DNA from: Herbaspirillum sp. YR522
GTDB taxonomy: Bacteria > Pseudomonadota > Gammaproteobacteria > Burkholderiales > Burkholderiaceae_D
Direction: 5' to 3'
Length of the DNA: 32,798 nt
Assembly: GCF_000282575.1 (NCBI RefSeq)
Contig: NZ_AKJA01000019.1
Span: 1 to 32,798, forward strand
Below, piece after piece: positions 24,244 through 32,798 of this stretch (positions are counted from its first letter, which is position 1; each line of letters begins with the position of its first letter). The notes under the pieces were generated by a model. It had not been told where the DNA came from. It saw nothing but the letters and a program-made list of their open reading frames with translations, and searched no databases. The position numbers were made by a program, and so were the translations under genes.

Positions 24244-26055
24244 ATGACGATCACCAGATTCCCCTTTCAGCCTGCGCCCGCCTCCCCCTCGCCGGGCACG
24301 ATCAAAGCCGAGCCGGCCGGCAGCGGGCGGCGCCGGCGCGGCATCAGGCCGGGCAGTAACGCCGGCAAGGTGATTGCCTCGCTGGGCAAGGCGCCCCAAC
24401 GGGCTGCGGCTTTGGCCAGGCCGGGCACTGCCAAGGCAGGCTCGGGCAAGCAGGCCTTGCCTGCGGCACGCAATCCGTTGCCCACCCCCTCGCTATCGCC
24501 AACGATCAAGCCCGCGCCCACCATCGCGGCGCCAATCCATTCGTTCTCCGTCCACACCTCGATCTCACGCAGTTCGAGCAAGCCATCTCCGAGCGGTGGA
24601 GCGCCCATCCTCAGCGTGTCGTCGCACCACTCCCAGAAGACCTTCCGTACCTCGTCAGCCAGCCAGGCAAGGCCGCCGACGATCAAGCTGCCCGACACTG
24701 CGACCGAGGCGATCCAGGCCACCAGCCAGCTCGGCGCTACCACGGTCGCCAATTTCGGCACCGAAATCGGCAAGGACATGACTTCCAAGGGTATCAACCA
24801 GGCCATCAAGTCGGGCACCCAGACGGTGTCCAAAGCCGCATCCAGGATCACCGCCAAGGGGGTGGAAAAGAGCGTCAAGACCGAGGCACGGCTCGATAGC
24901 GCGACCACCGGCCCCACTATCCAGGCAGGCCAATGGCCAGCATCGGCGGCAGAAAACCGGGCACCCGGCCAGCCTGTGGTCCAACCGGCGCGGCCACCGG
25001 GCCAGACGGAGCCGGCGCTGGATTTGCAGGCTGTCACCCGGCAGGCCGCACGCCAGTACCTCAAGTCCCAATTCGGACTCGACATCGATCCTGGCCAATA
25101 CTACCTGGTGCGATTCAAGCCGTCGCAAGCTAGCGACGGTCTCGCCGCCGACCTGCGTCAGCACGGTGGCGACGATATCGAGCAACGGATCAGCCTGCTT
25201 GACCTGATGAACCAGGGCGTTGGCAAGCCGGCAAGCGAGGACATGGCGCCCGCCGGGGGCCGCTACGGCATCTACTCGCAGCAGCAGATCGAACGCGGCG
25301 GGCTGATCACAGCCGACCAGCAGGACCTTGCTGCCAAACCGGCCCGGTTCGCGCCCTTCATGCCGGTCTCGACGGCCGAGGTCTACGCCGGCATCCCCCA
25401 TAGCGCACTAAACCCCAAACTTCTCATCGACCACATAAGCAGGGCACCCGGGCAAGGCGGATATAAAGTGCAGCAAGCGTTTTCCGACTATCTCTCCAGG
25501 CACCAAGAGAAGATCGTGGCCGACCTGGGCCAATCGCGCAAGCTAGCCGGGGTCGTGGCGGCATTCGCCGCCGAGAAGGCCGGTGACATTACCCAGCAAG
25601 AAAAGGCGGGTTTCTTGCGCGCACTGGAAAACGGTAGCGGGACGGCGCGAGACGGCGAGGAACTCGATGTCTCGCCGCTTAAATTCGGCAAGTATTTCTC
25701 CAGCAATGCCTTACGCGTGGATTGGGGCGACCGGGCGCTCTATTACCTGCCCGGTGAAGAACGTCCGCTGAGGGCGTTCGCCAGCGAACAGAGCGCCTGG
25801 GACGAGTGGTTCGGCCCGATGCTGGCCGGGCCGCAGACAGGCGAGGCATTCCTGGCACGCCAATTCCCCGTGACCGGCCTCGGATACAGGGAATTCAAGC
25901 AACAGTTCAAGGACGACTATGCGTTCGAACAAGACCCGTTGGCGCCACAGATCGAGGGCCAGGAGCCCATGCGCTATCTGGTCGAGTTGCGCCTGGAAGA
26001 TATGCAGAGCGAGATAAGCTCAAGCTATGACCGCGGCCTGCGCGGTTGGGATTGA
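24244..26055 (+). CDS. DUF6543 (dermonecrotic toxin N-terminal)-like protein, putative secreted effector
   Basis: A 603-residue protein. Residues 1-255 are low-complexity, rich in Ser, Pro, Ala and Thr with basic clusters (GRRRRG near 30), with no signal peptide or membrane segment, as often seen in type III effectors. From about 262 the pattern resembles the DUF6543 N-terminal domain of large dermonecrotic-like toxins: YLKSQFGLDIDP, YLVRF, ISLLDLMNQG, a Tyr...FSDYLSRHQEKIVADLG block, VAAFAAEKAGDITQQEKAGFLRAL and YYLPGEERPL (500-509). Such proteins are usually far longer; here only about 60 residues follow the domain, so the toxin part is missing or this is a stand-alone form. ATG at 24244 with AAGGAG 6 nt upstream is a clear start. 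It is unrelated to modABC. No hrp-box was found. Family assignment is from memory of the pattern. Confidence 0.6.
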   Translation: MTITRFPFQPAPASPSPGTIKAEPAGSGRRRRGIRPGSNAGKVIASLGKAPQRAAALARPGTAKAGSGKQALPAARNPLPTPSLSPTIKPAPTIAAPIHSFSVHTSISRSSSKPSPSGGAPILSVSSHHSQKTFRTSSASQARPPTIKLPDTATEAIQATSQLGATTVANFGTEIGKDMTSKGINQAIKSGTQTVSKAASRITAKGVEKSVKTEARLDSATTGPTIQAGQWPASAAENRAPGQPVVQPARPPGQTEPALDLQAVTRQAARQYLKSQFGLDIDPGQYYLVRFKPSQASDGLAADLRQHGGDDIEQRISLLDLMNQGVGKPASEDMAPAGGRYGIYSQQQIERGGLITADQQDLAAKPARFAPFMPVSTAEVYAGIPHSALNPKLLIDHISRAPGQGGYKVQQAFSDYLSRHQEKIVADLGQSRKLAGVVAAFAAEKAGDITQQEKAGFLRALENGSGTARDGEELDVSPLKFGKYFSSNALRVDWGDRALYYLPGEERPLRAFASEQSAWDEWFGPMLAGPQTGEAFLARQFPVTGLGYREFKQQFKDDYAFEQDPLAPQIEGQEPMRYLVELRLEDMQSEISSSYDRGLRGWD

Positions 26056-26080
26056 CATCGGCAACGGGGGCGCGGGCGCG

Positions 26081-26115
26081 GCGACCATCGGCAGGCACGG
26101 CGGGCCGATGGTCGC
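26081..26115. terminator. Hairpin between convergent effector gene and aceA
   Basis: Perfect 12-bp inverted repeat GCGACCATCGGC / GCCGATGGTCGC with an 11-nt loop, 25 bp after the effector stop and 6 bp beyond the aceA stop. It has no U-tract, but its length and position suggest a bidirectional transcription end or RNA-stabilising structure. Confidence 0.55.
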
Positions 26116-26121
26116 GCGAAA

Positions 26122-27432
<1,311 letters not shown>

Positions 27433-27752
27433 GGTGATCTCCTTGTTGGTCATGTTGAGTGGTTCGAAAAACGGTTGGAAACGGGTGATGCCATGACTTC
27501 ATGGTAGGCCGCCGTGTGCGCAGCAACAATGTCTTGTATAAGATATAGGTAAAATTTTTTACTTAATTAAATCAAATACTTAAAATCTGTTTTTTGCGAT
27601 ACGAAACAAAATTTCTGGCCGTGAAATATCCGTTTGGTGCTCTGCACGCGCACTTTTCACCATGCGAAATGAAAAATTCTCATCGTGAAATGCCGGCACG
27701 GTTGCGCTGCCGCGCTAGGCTCTTGCATAATAAAAGTAACAAGGGAGACATG
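27433..27752. promoter_or_regulatory. aceA / thioesterase divergent regulatory region with phased repeats
   Basis: This 320-bp gap holds no gene. From about 27533 to 27600 it is strongly AT-rich and includes the palindrome GTAAAA-TT-TTTTAC (27549-27562), in a position to hold the leftward aceA promoter. To its right, three 17-bp elements share a TTC-N7-GAAAT layout: ATTTC-N7-GAAAT (27611-27627), TTTTC-N7-GAAAT (27654-27670) and AATTC-N7-GAAAT (27675-27691). A weaker TTTTT-N7-GAAAC copy is at 27591-27607. Start-to-start distances are 20, 43 and 21 bp, close to multiples of two helical turns, as expected for cooperative binding of a dimeric regulator. Confidence 0.55.
27702..27731 (+). promoter_or_regulatory. 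Candidate promoter of the thioesterase gene
   Basis: TTGCGC (27702-27707), an 18-bp spacer and CATAAT (27726-27731) form a plausible sigma-70 promoter ending about 20 bp before the start codon. The last repeat of the TTC-N7-GAAAT array ends 11 bp upstream of the -35 box, a class I/II activator-like position. Confidence 0.4.
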
Positions 27753-28283
27753 ATGGCCTCAAGAGAAGAAACACTGGCGGCGTGGCGCCAGCAGGAACAA
27801 CAAGTACGGGCGCGCCTGGCCCCGGCCGGGGTGTCGAGCCTGGACCAGCTCAAGGCCGGCAGCGGCATGGAGTTCCTGCAGCGCATCTGGGATGGCCTGC
27901 TGCCATCGGTGCCGATCGGCGAGACCCTGGACTTCATTCCAGTCGAGGGTGAACCGGGCCGCATCGTATTCCAGGGCACGCCCGACAGGCGCCACTACAA
28001 CCCGCTGGGCAGCGTCCATGGCGGCTATTTCTGCACCCTGCTCGATTCGGCCGTGGGCTGCGCGGTGCACTCGATGCTGCCCCAGGGCATGGGCTACACC
28101 ACGCTCGAATTGAAGGTCAACCTGGTGCGTGCGCTGACCGACAAAAGCGGCCCGGTGCGCGCCGAGGGACGTGTGATCCAGGTCGGCAAGCAGGTCGGCA
28201 TCGCCGAGGGACGCATCGTCGACGTCGATGGCCGGCTGTATGCCCACGCCACCACCACCTGCCTGGTATTCGCGTTGCCCTGA
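27753..28283 (+). CDS. PaaI-family hotdog-fold thioesterase
   Basis: A 176-residue acyl-CoA thioesterase-like protein. The hotdog domain (about 60-172) has the PaaI hallmark NPLGSVHGGYFCTLLDSAVG with the likely catalytic Asp in LLDSA, then TTLELKVNLVRAL and the GRVIQVGKQVGIAEGRIVD strand block. The first 55 residues are helical and charged, a known extension in this subgroup. Two adjacent ATGs (27750 and 27753) follow AAGGGAG; the second is better spaced. The substrate is unknown. Being divergent from aceA with a shared regulatory region suggests a link to acetate or fatty-acid metabolism; this is inference. About 140 bp without a gene separate it from the next gene. Confidence 0.88.
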   Translation: MASREETLAAWRQQEQQVRARLAPAGVSSLDQLKAGSGMEFLQRIWDGLLPSVPIGETLDFIPVEGEPGRIVFQGTPDRRHYNPLGSVHGGYFCTLLDSAVGCAVHSMLPQGMGYTTLELKVNLVRALTDKSGPVRAEGRVIQVGKQVGIAEGRIVDVDGRLYAHATTTCLVFALP

Positions 28284-28424
28284 ACGGCGGCCGACCGGCG
28301 ATCCCGCTTTTCGTTCACAGGATTTGTTTGCATGCGCGCCCCGCATGTCGGTTGTCTAATAAGGCAAGAAGGCACAAAATGAGCGCCTGACTCTTTGCCG
28401 GTCATCACGACCTCGACGCCATTC

Positions 28425-30638
28425 ATGCATTACGCCCTGGACATCCGTACCTTCCTCTTCAGTCATTATTTCTATACTGGGGTGCGGATCGCCATCGGCG
28501 TGGTCGGCCTGACCATGCTGGTCTATAACGTGGCCGACATGCAGACCACCATGACCGTGTTCCTGGGGGCCCTGTGCACCAGCCTGATGGACCTGCCCAG
28601 CCCGCTGCGGCACAAGTTCAACGAGATGCTGGCCGGAGTGTTGCTGTGTACCCTGGTGATGCTGGTCATCAGCCTGTGCGCCCCGGTGCCCTGGCTGGTC
28701 AGCGCGATGATGGTGCTGGTCAGTTTCTTTGCCAGCATGATGGTGGTGTACGGCAAGAAGACCATGCCGCTGCAGTTCGCCGCACTGATGGTGATGACGC
28801 TGTCGATGGAAAACCAGGTGCCGTTCGCGGCTGCCTTCCTGCACAGCGGGCTGTTCCTGTGCGGCGGCCTGGGCTACCTGGCCTATTCGATGGCGGTGTC
28901 GTGGTTCCTGCGGCGGCGCATCAAGCAGCAGGTACTGGCCGAAGCCCTGTTCGAGCTGGCCCGCTACCTGCGCATCAAGGCCGATTTCTATGACGTGCGC
29001 TGCGACCTGGCAGCCCAGTTCAACCAGCTGGTCCGCCAGCAGATCGTGGTGGCCGACAAGCAGCAGGCTTCACGCGACCTGATCCTGCGCGACCTGCATA
29101 CCAAGCAGGACGGCCTGCTGGTGCAGGTCCACCTGTCGATGCTGGAACTGTACGAGCAGGTACTGTCGACCCACGCCGACTACGCCTACCTGCGCAATCA
29201 TTTCGGCGACGGCGACGTGATGATCTTCCTGCGCGACCTGGCCAACAAGACCGCCGAGGACATCGAATCGATCGCCTACGCCATCACCCGCAAGAAGGCC
29301 TCCACCCCCACCGTCAACTACAAGGCCGAGCTGCGCGCGATCCAATACGAGACGCAGCAGATGGCCCACTCCGGGACGGTGCCCGACGAGGCGCTGACCA
29401 TCCTGCGCGTGACCTACAACAAGATCGGCGACATCATCGAGCTGATCGGCCAGTTGCACCAGGCCACCCAGAACCCGGTCGATCCGCTGCCGATATTGCC
29501 GGGTGCGGACATGACGCCTTTCCTGACCCAGCAGAAGTTCAAGTTCAACATGCTGCTGGTGAACCTGCGCTGGCAGTCGCCCATCTTCCGCTTTGCCATC
29601 CGGGTGGCGCTGGCGGTGACCACCGGCCTGTGGATTGCCAACCACCTGCCCTACATGGCACATGGCTACTGGATCGTGCTGACCATCGTCATCATTCTCA
29701 AACCCAATTTCAGCGCCACCAAGCAGCGCATGGCGGACCGCCTGATCGGCACCGTCATCGGCTGCCTGATCACGGCCCTGATACTGCGCTTCGTGCATAA
29801 CCCGATGGGCCTCATGGCGGTGCTGTTCGCCGCCAGCGTGGCCGCGCCCGCCTTCACCTACGTCAAGTACCGCTACACCGCCATCGCCGCCTCGGTGCAG
29901 ATCCTGATGCTGCTCAACCTGCTGTTGCCGGCCGATCACCAGGGCGTCATCAGCGAGCGCCTGATCGACACCGTCATCGGCGTGGTCATTGCCACCATCT
30001 TCAGCTACGTGCTGCCGGCCTGGGAATATCGCGACCTGCCCAAGCTGCTGCACAACGTGCTCAAGTCGAGCCAGCGCTATCTCAATGCCAGTCGCGACAT
30101 GCTGGAAGGACGGGTCAAGGATGACTTCTTCTACCGGGTATGCCGCAAGGGCTTCATGGACAACCTGTCGGCACTGGTGTCGGCGCTGGTGCGGATGATG
30201 GACGAACCGGTCACCAAGCAGCGCGCGGTGCGCGAGCTGAACCGCTTCATCGTGCAGAACTACCTGGTGGCAGCGCACATCGCGGCGCTGCGGCTGATGA
30301 TGCGGCGGCACCTGGAAAACATTCCCGAAGGTCCGGTCATCGGCTTGATCGAAAGCACCTACCGCGAAGCCAGCCAGCACCTGGACGAGGCCCAGCGGAT
30401 CCTGGCGGCGCGCCCGAAAAAACGCGCCGGCGGCAGCGCGGCGGCGCCCGCGCCGGCAGCACTGGAGGATACCGCCACCGAGATGGTCGGCCCGCAGCCG
30501 CCGCAGCCGGTGCCACCGGAAGCCAGCGCCTGGTCCGGCTGGGGCAACCTGCAGCGGCGCACCAGCCTGCTCAACCAGGACCTGCGCGAGATCGTCGCCC
30601 AGACTGCCACCATCGACAAGATACTGCGCCAGAACTAG
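28425..30638 (+). CDS. YccS/FUSC-family inner-membrane protein
   Basis: A 737-residue protein with the two-bundle layout of the YccS/YhfK branch of the fusaric-acid-resistance (FUSC) superfamily: about six transmembrane segments (20-160), a long soluble helical region (about 165-380) with coiled-coil character, a second membrane bundle (about 385-530) with HGYWIVLTIVIILKPNFSATKQR and DTVIGVVIATIFSYVLPAWEYRDLP, and a cytoplasmic tail. The block HGYW...PNF.AT..R is diagnostic of the group. Residues about 660-710 form a Pro/Ala-rich linker. Related proteins are proposed aromatic-acid or toxic-compound exporters, but no HlyD-type partner is present here. ATG at 28425 is preferred; the frame opens with a TTG at 28395. 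Confidence 0.88.
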   Translation: MHYALDIRTFLFSHYFYTGVRIAIGVVGLTMLVYNVADMQTTMTVFLGALCTSLMDLPSPLRHKFNEMLAGVLLCTLVMLVISLCAPVPWLVSAMMVLVSFFASMMVVYGKKTMPLQFAALMVMTLSMENQVPFAAAFLHSGLFLCGGLGYLAYSMAVSWFLRRRIKQQVLAEALFELARYLRIKADFYDVRCDLAAQFNQLVRQQIVVADKQQASRDLILRDLHTKQDGLLVQVHLSMLELYEQVLSTHADYAYLRNHFGDGDVMIFLRDLANKTAEDIESIAYAITRKKASTPTVNYKAELRAIQYETQQMAHSGTVPDEALTILRVTYNKIGDIIELIGQLHQATQNPVDPLPILPGADMTPFLTQQKFKFNMLLVNLRWQSPIFRFAIRVALAVTTGLWIANHLPYMAHGYWIVLTIVIILKPNFSATKQRMADRLIGTVIGCLITALILRFVHNPMGLMAVLFAASVAAPAFTYVKYRYTAIAASVQILMLLNLLLPADHQGVISERLIDTVIGVVIATIFSYVLPAWEYRDLPKLLHNVLKSSQRYLNASRDMLEGRVKDDFFYRVCRKGFMDNLSALVSALVRMMDEPVTKQRAVRELNRFIVQNYLVAAHIAALRLMMRRHLENIPEGPVIGLIESTYREASQHLDEAQRILAARPKKRAGGSAAAPAPAALEDTATEMVGPQPPQPVPPEASAWSGWGNLQRRTSLLNQDLREIVAQTATIDKILRQN

Positions 30639-30697
30639 CACCCGGCATCGCCGCGCCCGCGCATGGGGCGCGCCTGTCTCCTGCCGCCGCCCTGGCG

Positions 30698-32398
30698 CTA
30701 AACCGACAGCATGCGATGCAGGCGTTTCTGGTCGAACATGCGGGAGTCGGCCACCCGCAGCAGGGTCTCGACGTCGAGCCCGTCTTGCGGATACAAGGCC
30801 ACGCCCACCGAGGCGTCGACCAGGTATTGATGGCCGTCGCGGCCATCGATGGGACGATTGACGCCATGCCGCAGCTTGTCGGCGATACTACGCGCCGAGG
30901 CGATGTCGGACAGGCCGTGCAGGTAGATGACGAATTCGTCGCCGCCGAAGCGCGCCACCGCGTCGTCATGGCGCAAGCCCTTCTTGAGCCGGGCCGCGAT
31001 CGTCACCAGCACGCGGTCGCCTTCGTCGTGCCCATGCTCATCGTTGACGGCCTTGAAGCGGTCGAGGTCGATGAACAGCAAGGCGAACTGCAATGGCGTG
31101 GCCTCGGTGGCATTGCGCCGCCGAAAATCGATCTGGGCGATCAGCGAATCCCGGTTCAGCACGCCGGTGAGACGGTCGGTGCGCAGGTTGTGCTCCATTT
31201 CCTGGAAGCTTTGCGCCAACTGCCCGATTTCGTCATTGCGATCGATATTGAGGGCCGGGAACGGCCCGCCATCGCCGATGCTCCTGGCCGCCAGCGTCAG
31301 CTTGCGGATATCGCGCAAGACCCAGCGCAGCAACATGAACCCGATTACGAAGGTCAGGCATACCGCCACCAGCCCCAGCAGCAAGGTCTGGTAGACGCCG
31401 CCGGTGACCGACCCCAGGAAGTCCGAACGGGGCGCGGCACTGATGGATAACCAGTCCAGTCCGGCGGCATCGTGATGCAGGCGGAACGCCACCTCGACCT
31501 TGCGGCCGTCGCATTGCGCGCCCAGCAACACCAGTTGCCCCGGCTGTACCTGGTTTGAAGCCAGGTACAGGCGTACCTGCTCGAAGGCTTCCTGTACCAG
31601 CGGCGAACGACTCTGCGAGGCCAGCAGGCGCACGAACTCGCCCGAATCGCCCTTGACCTCGTGCAGCGGTTCGCTGATCGACGAGGCCACCATCTCGCCC
31701 TTGAGCTCGGCCACGAAGGCCACCCCGTTGGGACCCAACGGCAGGTTCTGCAGGAACACGGTGAGATGGCGCAGGCCGATGCTGCTGTTGGCCACGCCCA
31801 GGAAAGTGCCGTCGACATCGTAGACCGGCTTGGACAGGTTGATGCCCAGGTACTTGAGCCGGAAGTCGGTATAGACCGACGACCAGGTTTCGCGCCCGCG
31901 CTCGACCGCCTGCAGGTACCACGGGCGCTGGCGCGGCTCGTAGTCCTGCTCGGCCACCAGTTTCATCTCGGTGCCCGGTCCGCGCAGGTGGTAGACGTAG
32001 TTCTTGCCGCCCGGCTCGCGCACGCTGTACATGAATACGCTCGGGCTTTCCTGCTTGATGCCCAGGAAACTGCCATCGACGCCGCCGAAATAGACGTAGC
32101 TGGGATCGTCGAACAGTGCATTGGCCAGCCACAGGCGTTCTTCCAGCCGCTGGCGATCCTTGGCAAAGGGCAATACGGCCGGCGGCAATGCGGCATCCTT
32201 GGACGGCACCGGCGGCGGCGCTACCACGTTGAGGCTCTCGCGGGCCGACAGCGTCTGGCGCTCGATGGCCTGGTTGACGCGCCCCATGATCTCCATGAGC
32301 GCATTGCGGGCCAGGACCTCGGTGGCGTCGTCGCCGGCGCGATAGAGGAACCATCCTATGGTCAACGCCAGGCATACCATCAGGAACACGAACGGCAA
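30698..32398 (-). CDS. dCache-HAMP-GGDEF diguanylate cyclase
   Basis: A membrane-bound sensor enzyme that makes c-di-GMP from two GTP. It has an N-terminal transmembrane helix, a periplasmic dCache_1 domain (about 30-330; YVYFGGVDGSFLG, QDYEPRQRPWY, SSVYTDFRLKYLGINLSKPV), a second helix (about 335-358), HAMP and a C-terminal GGDEF domain (about 400-560). The active site is intact (RFGGDEFVIYL) and the inhibitory RxxD (RHDD) sits five residues before it, so activity with product inhibition is expected. The annotated start, TTG at 32398 (566 aa), removes the basic residues expected before the first helix. In-frame CTG (32431) or ATT (32434), next to a GGGGG ribosome binding site, would give KRSSLQRLFILPF and is more convincing biologically. 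The gene is convergent with the FUSC gene. Confidence 0.9.
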   Translation of the reverse strand: MPFVFLMVCLALTIGWFLYRAGDDATEVLARNALMEIMGRVNQAIERQTLSARESLNVVAPPPVPSKDAALPPAVLPFAKDRQRLEERLWLANALFDDPSYVYFGGVDGSFLGIKQESPSVFMYSVREPGGKNYVYHLRGPGTEMKLVAEQDYEPRQRPWYLQAVERGRETWSSVYTDFRLKYLGINLSKPVYDVDGTFLGVANSSIGLRHLTVFLQNLPLGPNGVAFVAELKGEMVASSISEPLHEVKGDSGEFVRLLASQSRSPLVQEAFEQVRLYLASNQVQPGQLVLLGAQCDGRKVEVAFRLHHDAAGLDWLSISAAPRSDFLGSVTGGVYQTLLLGLVAVCLTFVIGFMLLRWVLRDIRKLTLAARSIGDGGPFPALNIDRNDEIGQLAQSFQEMEHNLRTDRLTGVLNRDSLIAQIDFRRRNATEATPLQFALLFIDLDRFKAVNDEHGHDEGDRVLVTIAARLKKGLRHDDAVARFGGDEFVIYLHGLSDIASARSIADKLRHGVNRPIDGRDGHQYLVDASVGVALYPQDGLDVETLLRVADSRMFDQKRLHRMLSV

Positions 32399-32431
32399 GA
32401 TGAATAGCCGCTGCAGGGACGATCGTTTCAG

Positions 32432-32740
32432 AATCGCCCCCTGTTTCCCATGCTGCTAACGAATTTCCCCATGTGCCCCCAGCCGACGTGCATTGATAAG
32501 GCAGCGCGGCGCGGCATGAAGCACTTGCGCCGATCATCTGCTTGGCCAACCAGACATTTTATGCGAAACCTCCGCAATCCTGCCTATCGGAAAGACCCAC
32601 AGATGTTCGGACTGCTTGGCTACTGCGTAGTAGATATCACACTCGTCGCATTATCGGACAAGATTTTTCATCCAGCGGGACAATCTGCTGCATCTTGGTC
32701 ACAGATTGTCCGAAAGGAATTGCCAAAAACATAACAGGCG
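32432..32740. promoter_or_regulatory. Upstream region of the diguanylate cyclase with TCGGACAATCTG repeats
   Basis: This lower-GC stretch has no gene I can support. A 10-bp perfect inverted repeat GGACAATCTG (32678-32687) / CAGATTGTCC (32702-32711) has a 14-nt loop. A third half-copy, TCGGACAAG (32654-32662), lies exactly 22 bp from the second, counted from GGACAA to GGACAA. Leftward GATAAT (32655-32650), a possible -10 box, overlaps the third copy. The layout suggests an operator controlling the diguanylate cyclase gene, with a leader of roughly 200 nt. Confidence 0.4.
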
Positions 32741-32779
32741 AAAAAAAACGGCGGCCACACCGTCCGGGTGTGGCCGCCG
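32741..32779 (-). terminator. Strong leftward terminator of a gene beyond the right edge
   Basis: A 13-bp perfect stem CGGCGGCCACACC / GGTGTGGCCGCCG (32749-32761 with 32767-32779) and a 5-nt loop. Read leftward it is followed by eight Us (32748-32741). It therefore ends a leftward transcript that starts outside this window. Confidence 0.9.
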
Positions 32780-32798
32780 CTTGCGGCTCCGGAAAAAA

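Noticed and set aside
32450..32734. 94-codon rightward open frame near the right edge
   Set aside because: No ribosome binding site, no hydrophobic or domain pattern, and it runs through the inverted repeats upstream of the diguanylate cyclase gene.

Overview
The window looks like chromosome of a GC-rich betaproteobacterium, most likely family Oxalobacteraceae (Herbaspirillum-like). This rests on the divergent blocks rph-rdgB-hemW and yicC-gmk-rpoZ-spoT, a DUF3422 protein, and a single-domain ModE-type regulator beside a TOBE-less modC. Genus is an inference; no rRNA or complete tRNA gene is present. About 25 protein genes are supported. Most other open frames are antisense shadows of high GC.

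Layout. Positions 1-918 are lower in GC: a hairpin-rich edge resembling a tRNA-Ser 3' end, then an orphan lipoprotein. Positions 919-4205 hold a two-gene c-di-GMP cassette (degenerate-EAL/HDOD protein, then PAS-GGDEF-EAL). Positions 4347-11458 carry the housekeeping core: hemW, rdgB and rph leftward, then yicC, gmk, rpoZ and spoT rightward. Positions 11498-13258 are a divergent LysR regulator/azoR pair. Then come a DUF3422 membrane protein, greB, a protein with two tandem methylglyoxal-synthase-like halves, a coupled small membrane protein, an EAL/HDOD (YuxH-type) protein and rlmJ.

Positions 19694-24112 form a molybdate locus. A ModE-type regulator overlaps a CBS-bearing ClcB-type chloride channel gene and is divergent from modABC. 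A near-consensus ModE operator sits on the modA promoter. Positions 24244-26055 encode a Ser/Pro/Ala-rich protein ending in a domain like the N-terminal domain of dermonecrotic toxins (DUF6543), a putative secreted effector. Then follow aceA (isocitrate lyase), a divergent hotdog thioesterase, a YccS-like FUSC membrane protein, and a dCache-HAMP-GGDEF diguanylate cyclase. The right edge holds a leftward terminator of a gene outside the window.

Themes. Four proteins belong to c-di-GMP or HDOD signalling, and SpoT adds (p)ppGpp control. The observations most worth a second look are: the tandem methylglyoxal-synthase protein; the stand-alone DUF6543-like effector candidate; a helically phased array of TTC-N7-GAAA sites between aceA and the thioesterase; the ModE operator on the modA promoter where both ModE and ModC lack a molybdate-binding TOBE domain; and the overlap of modE with clcB.
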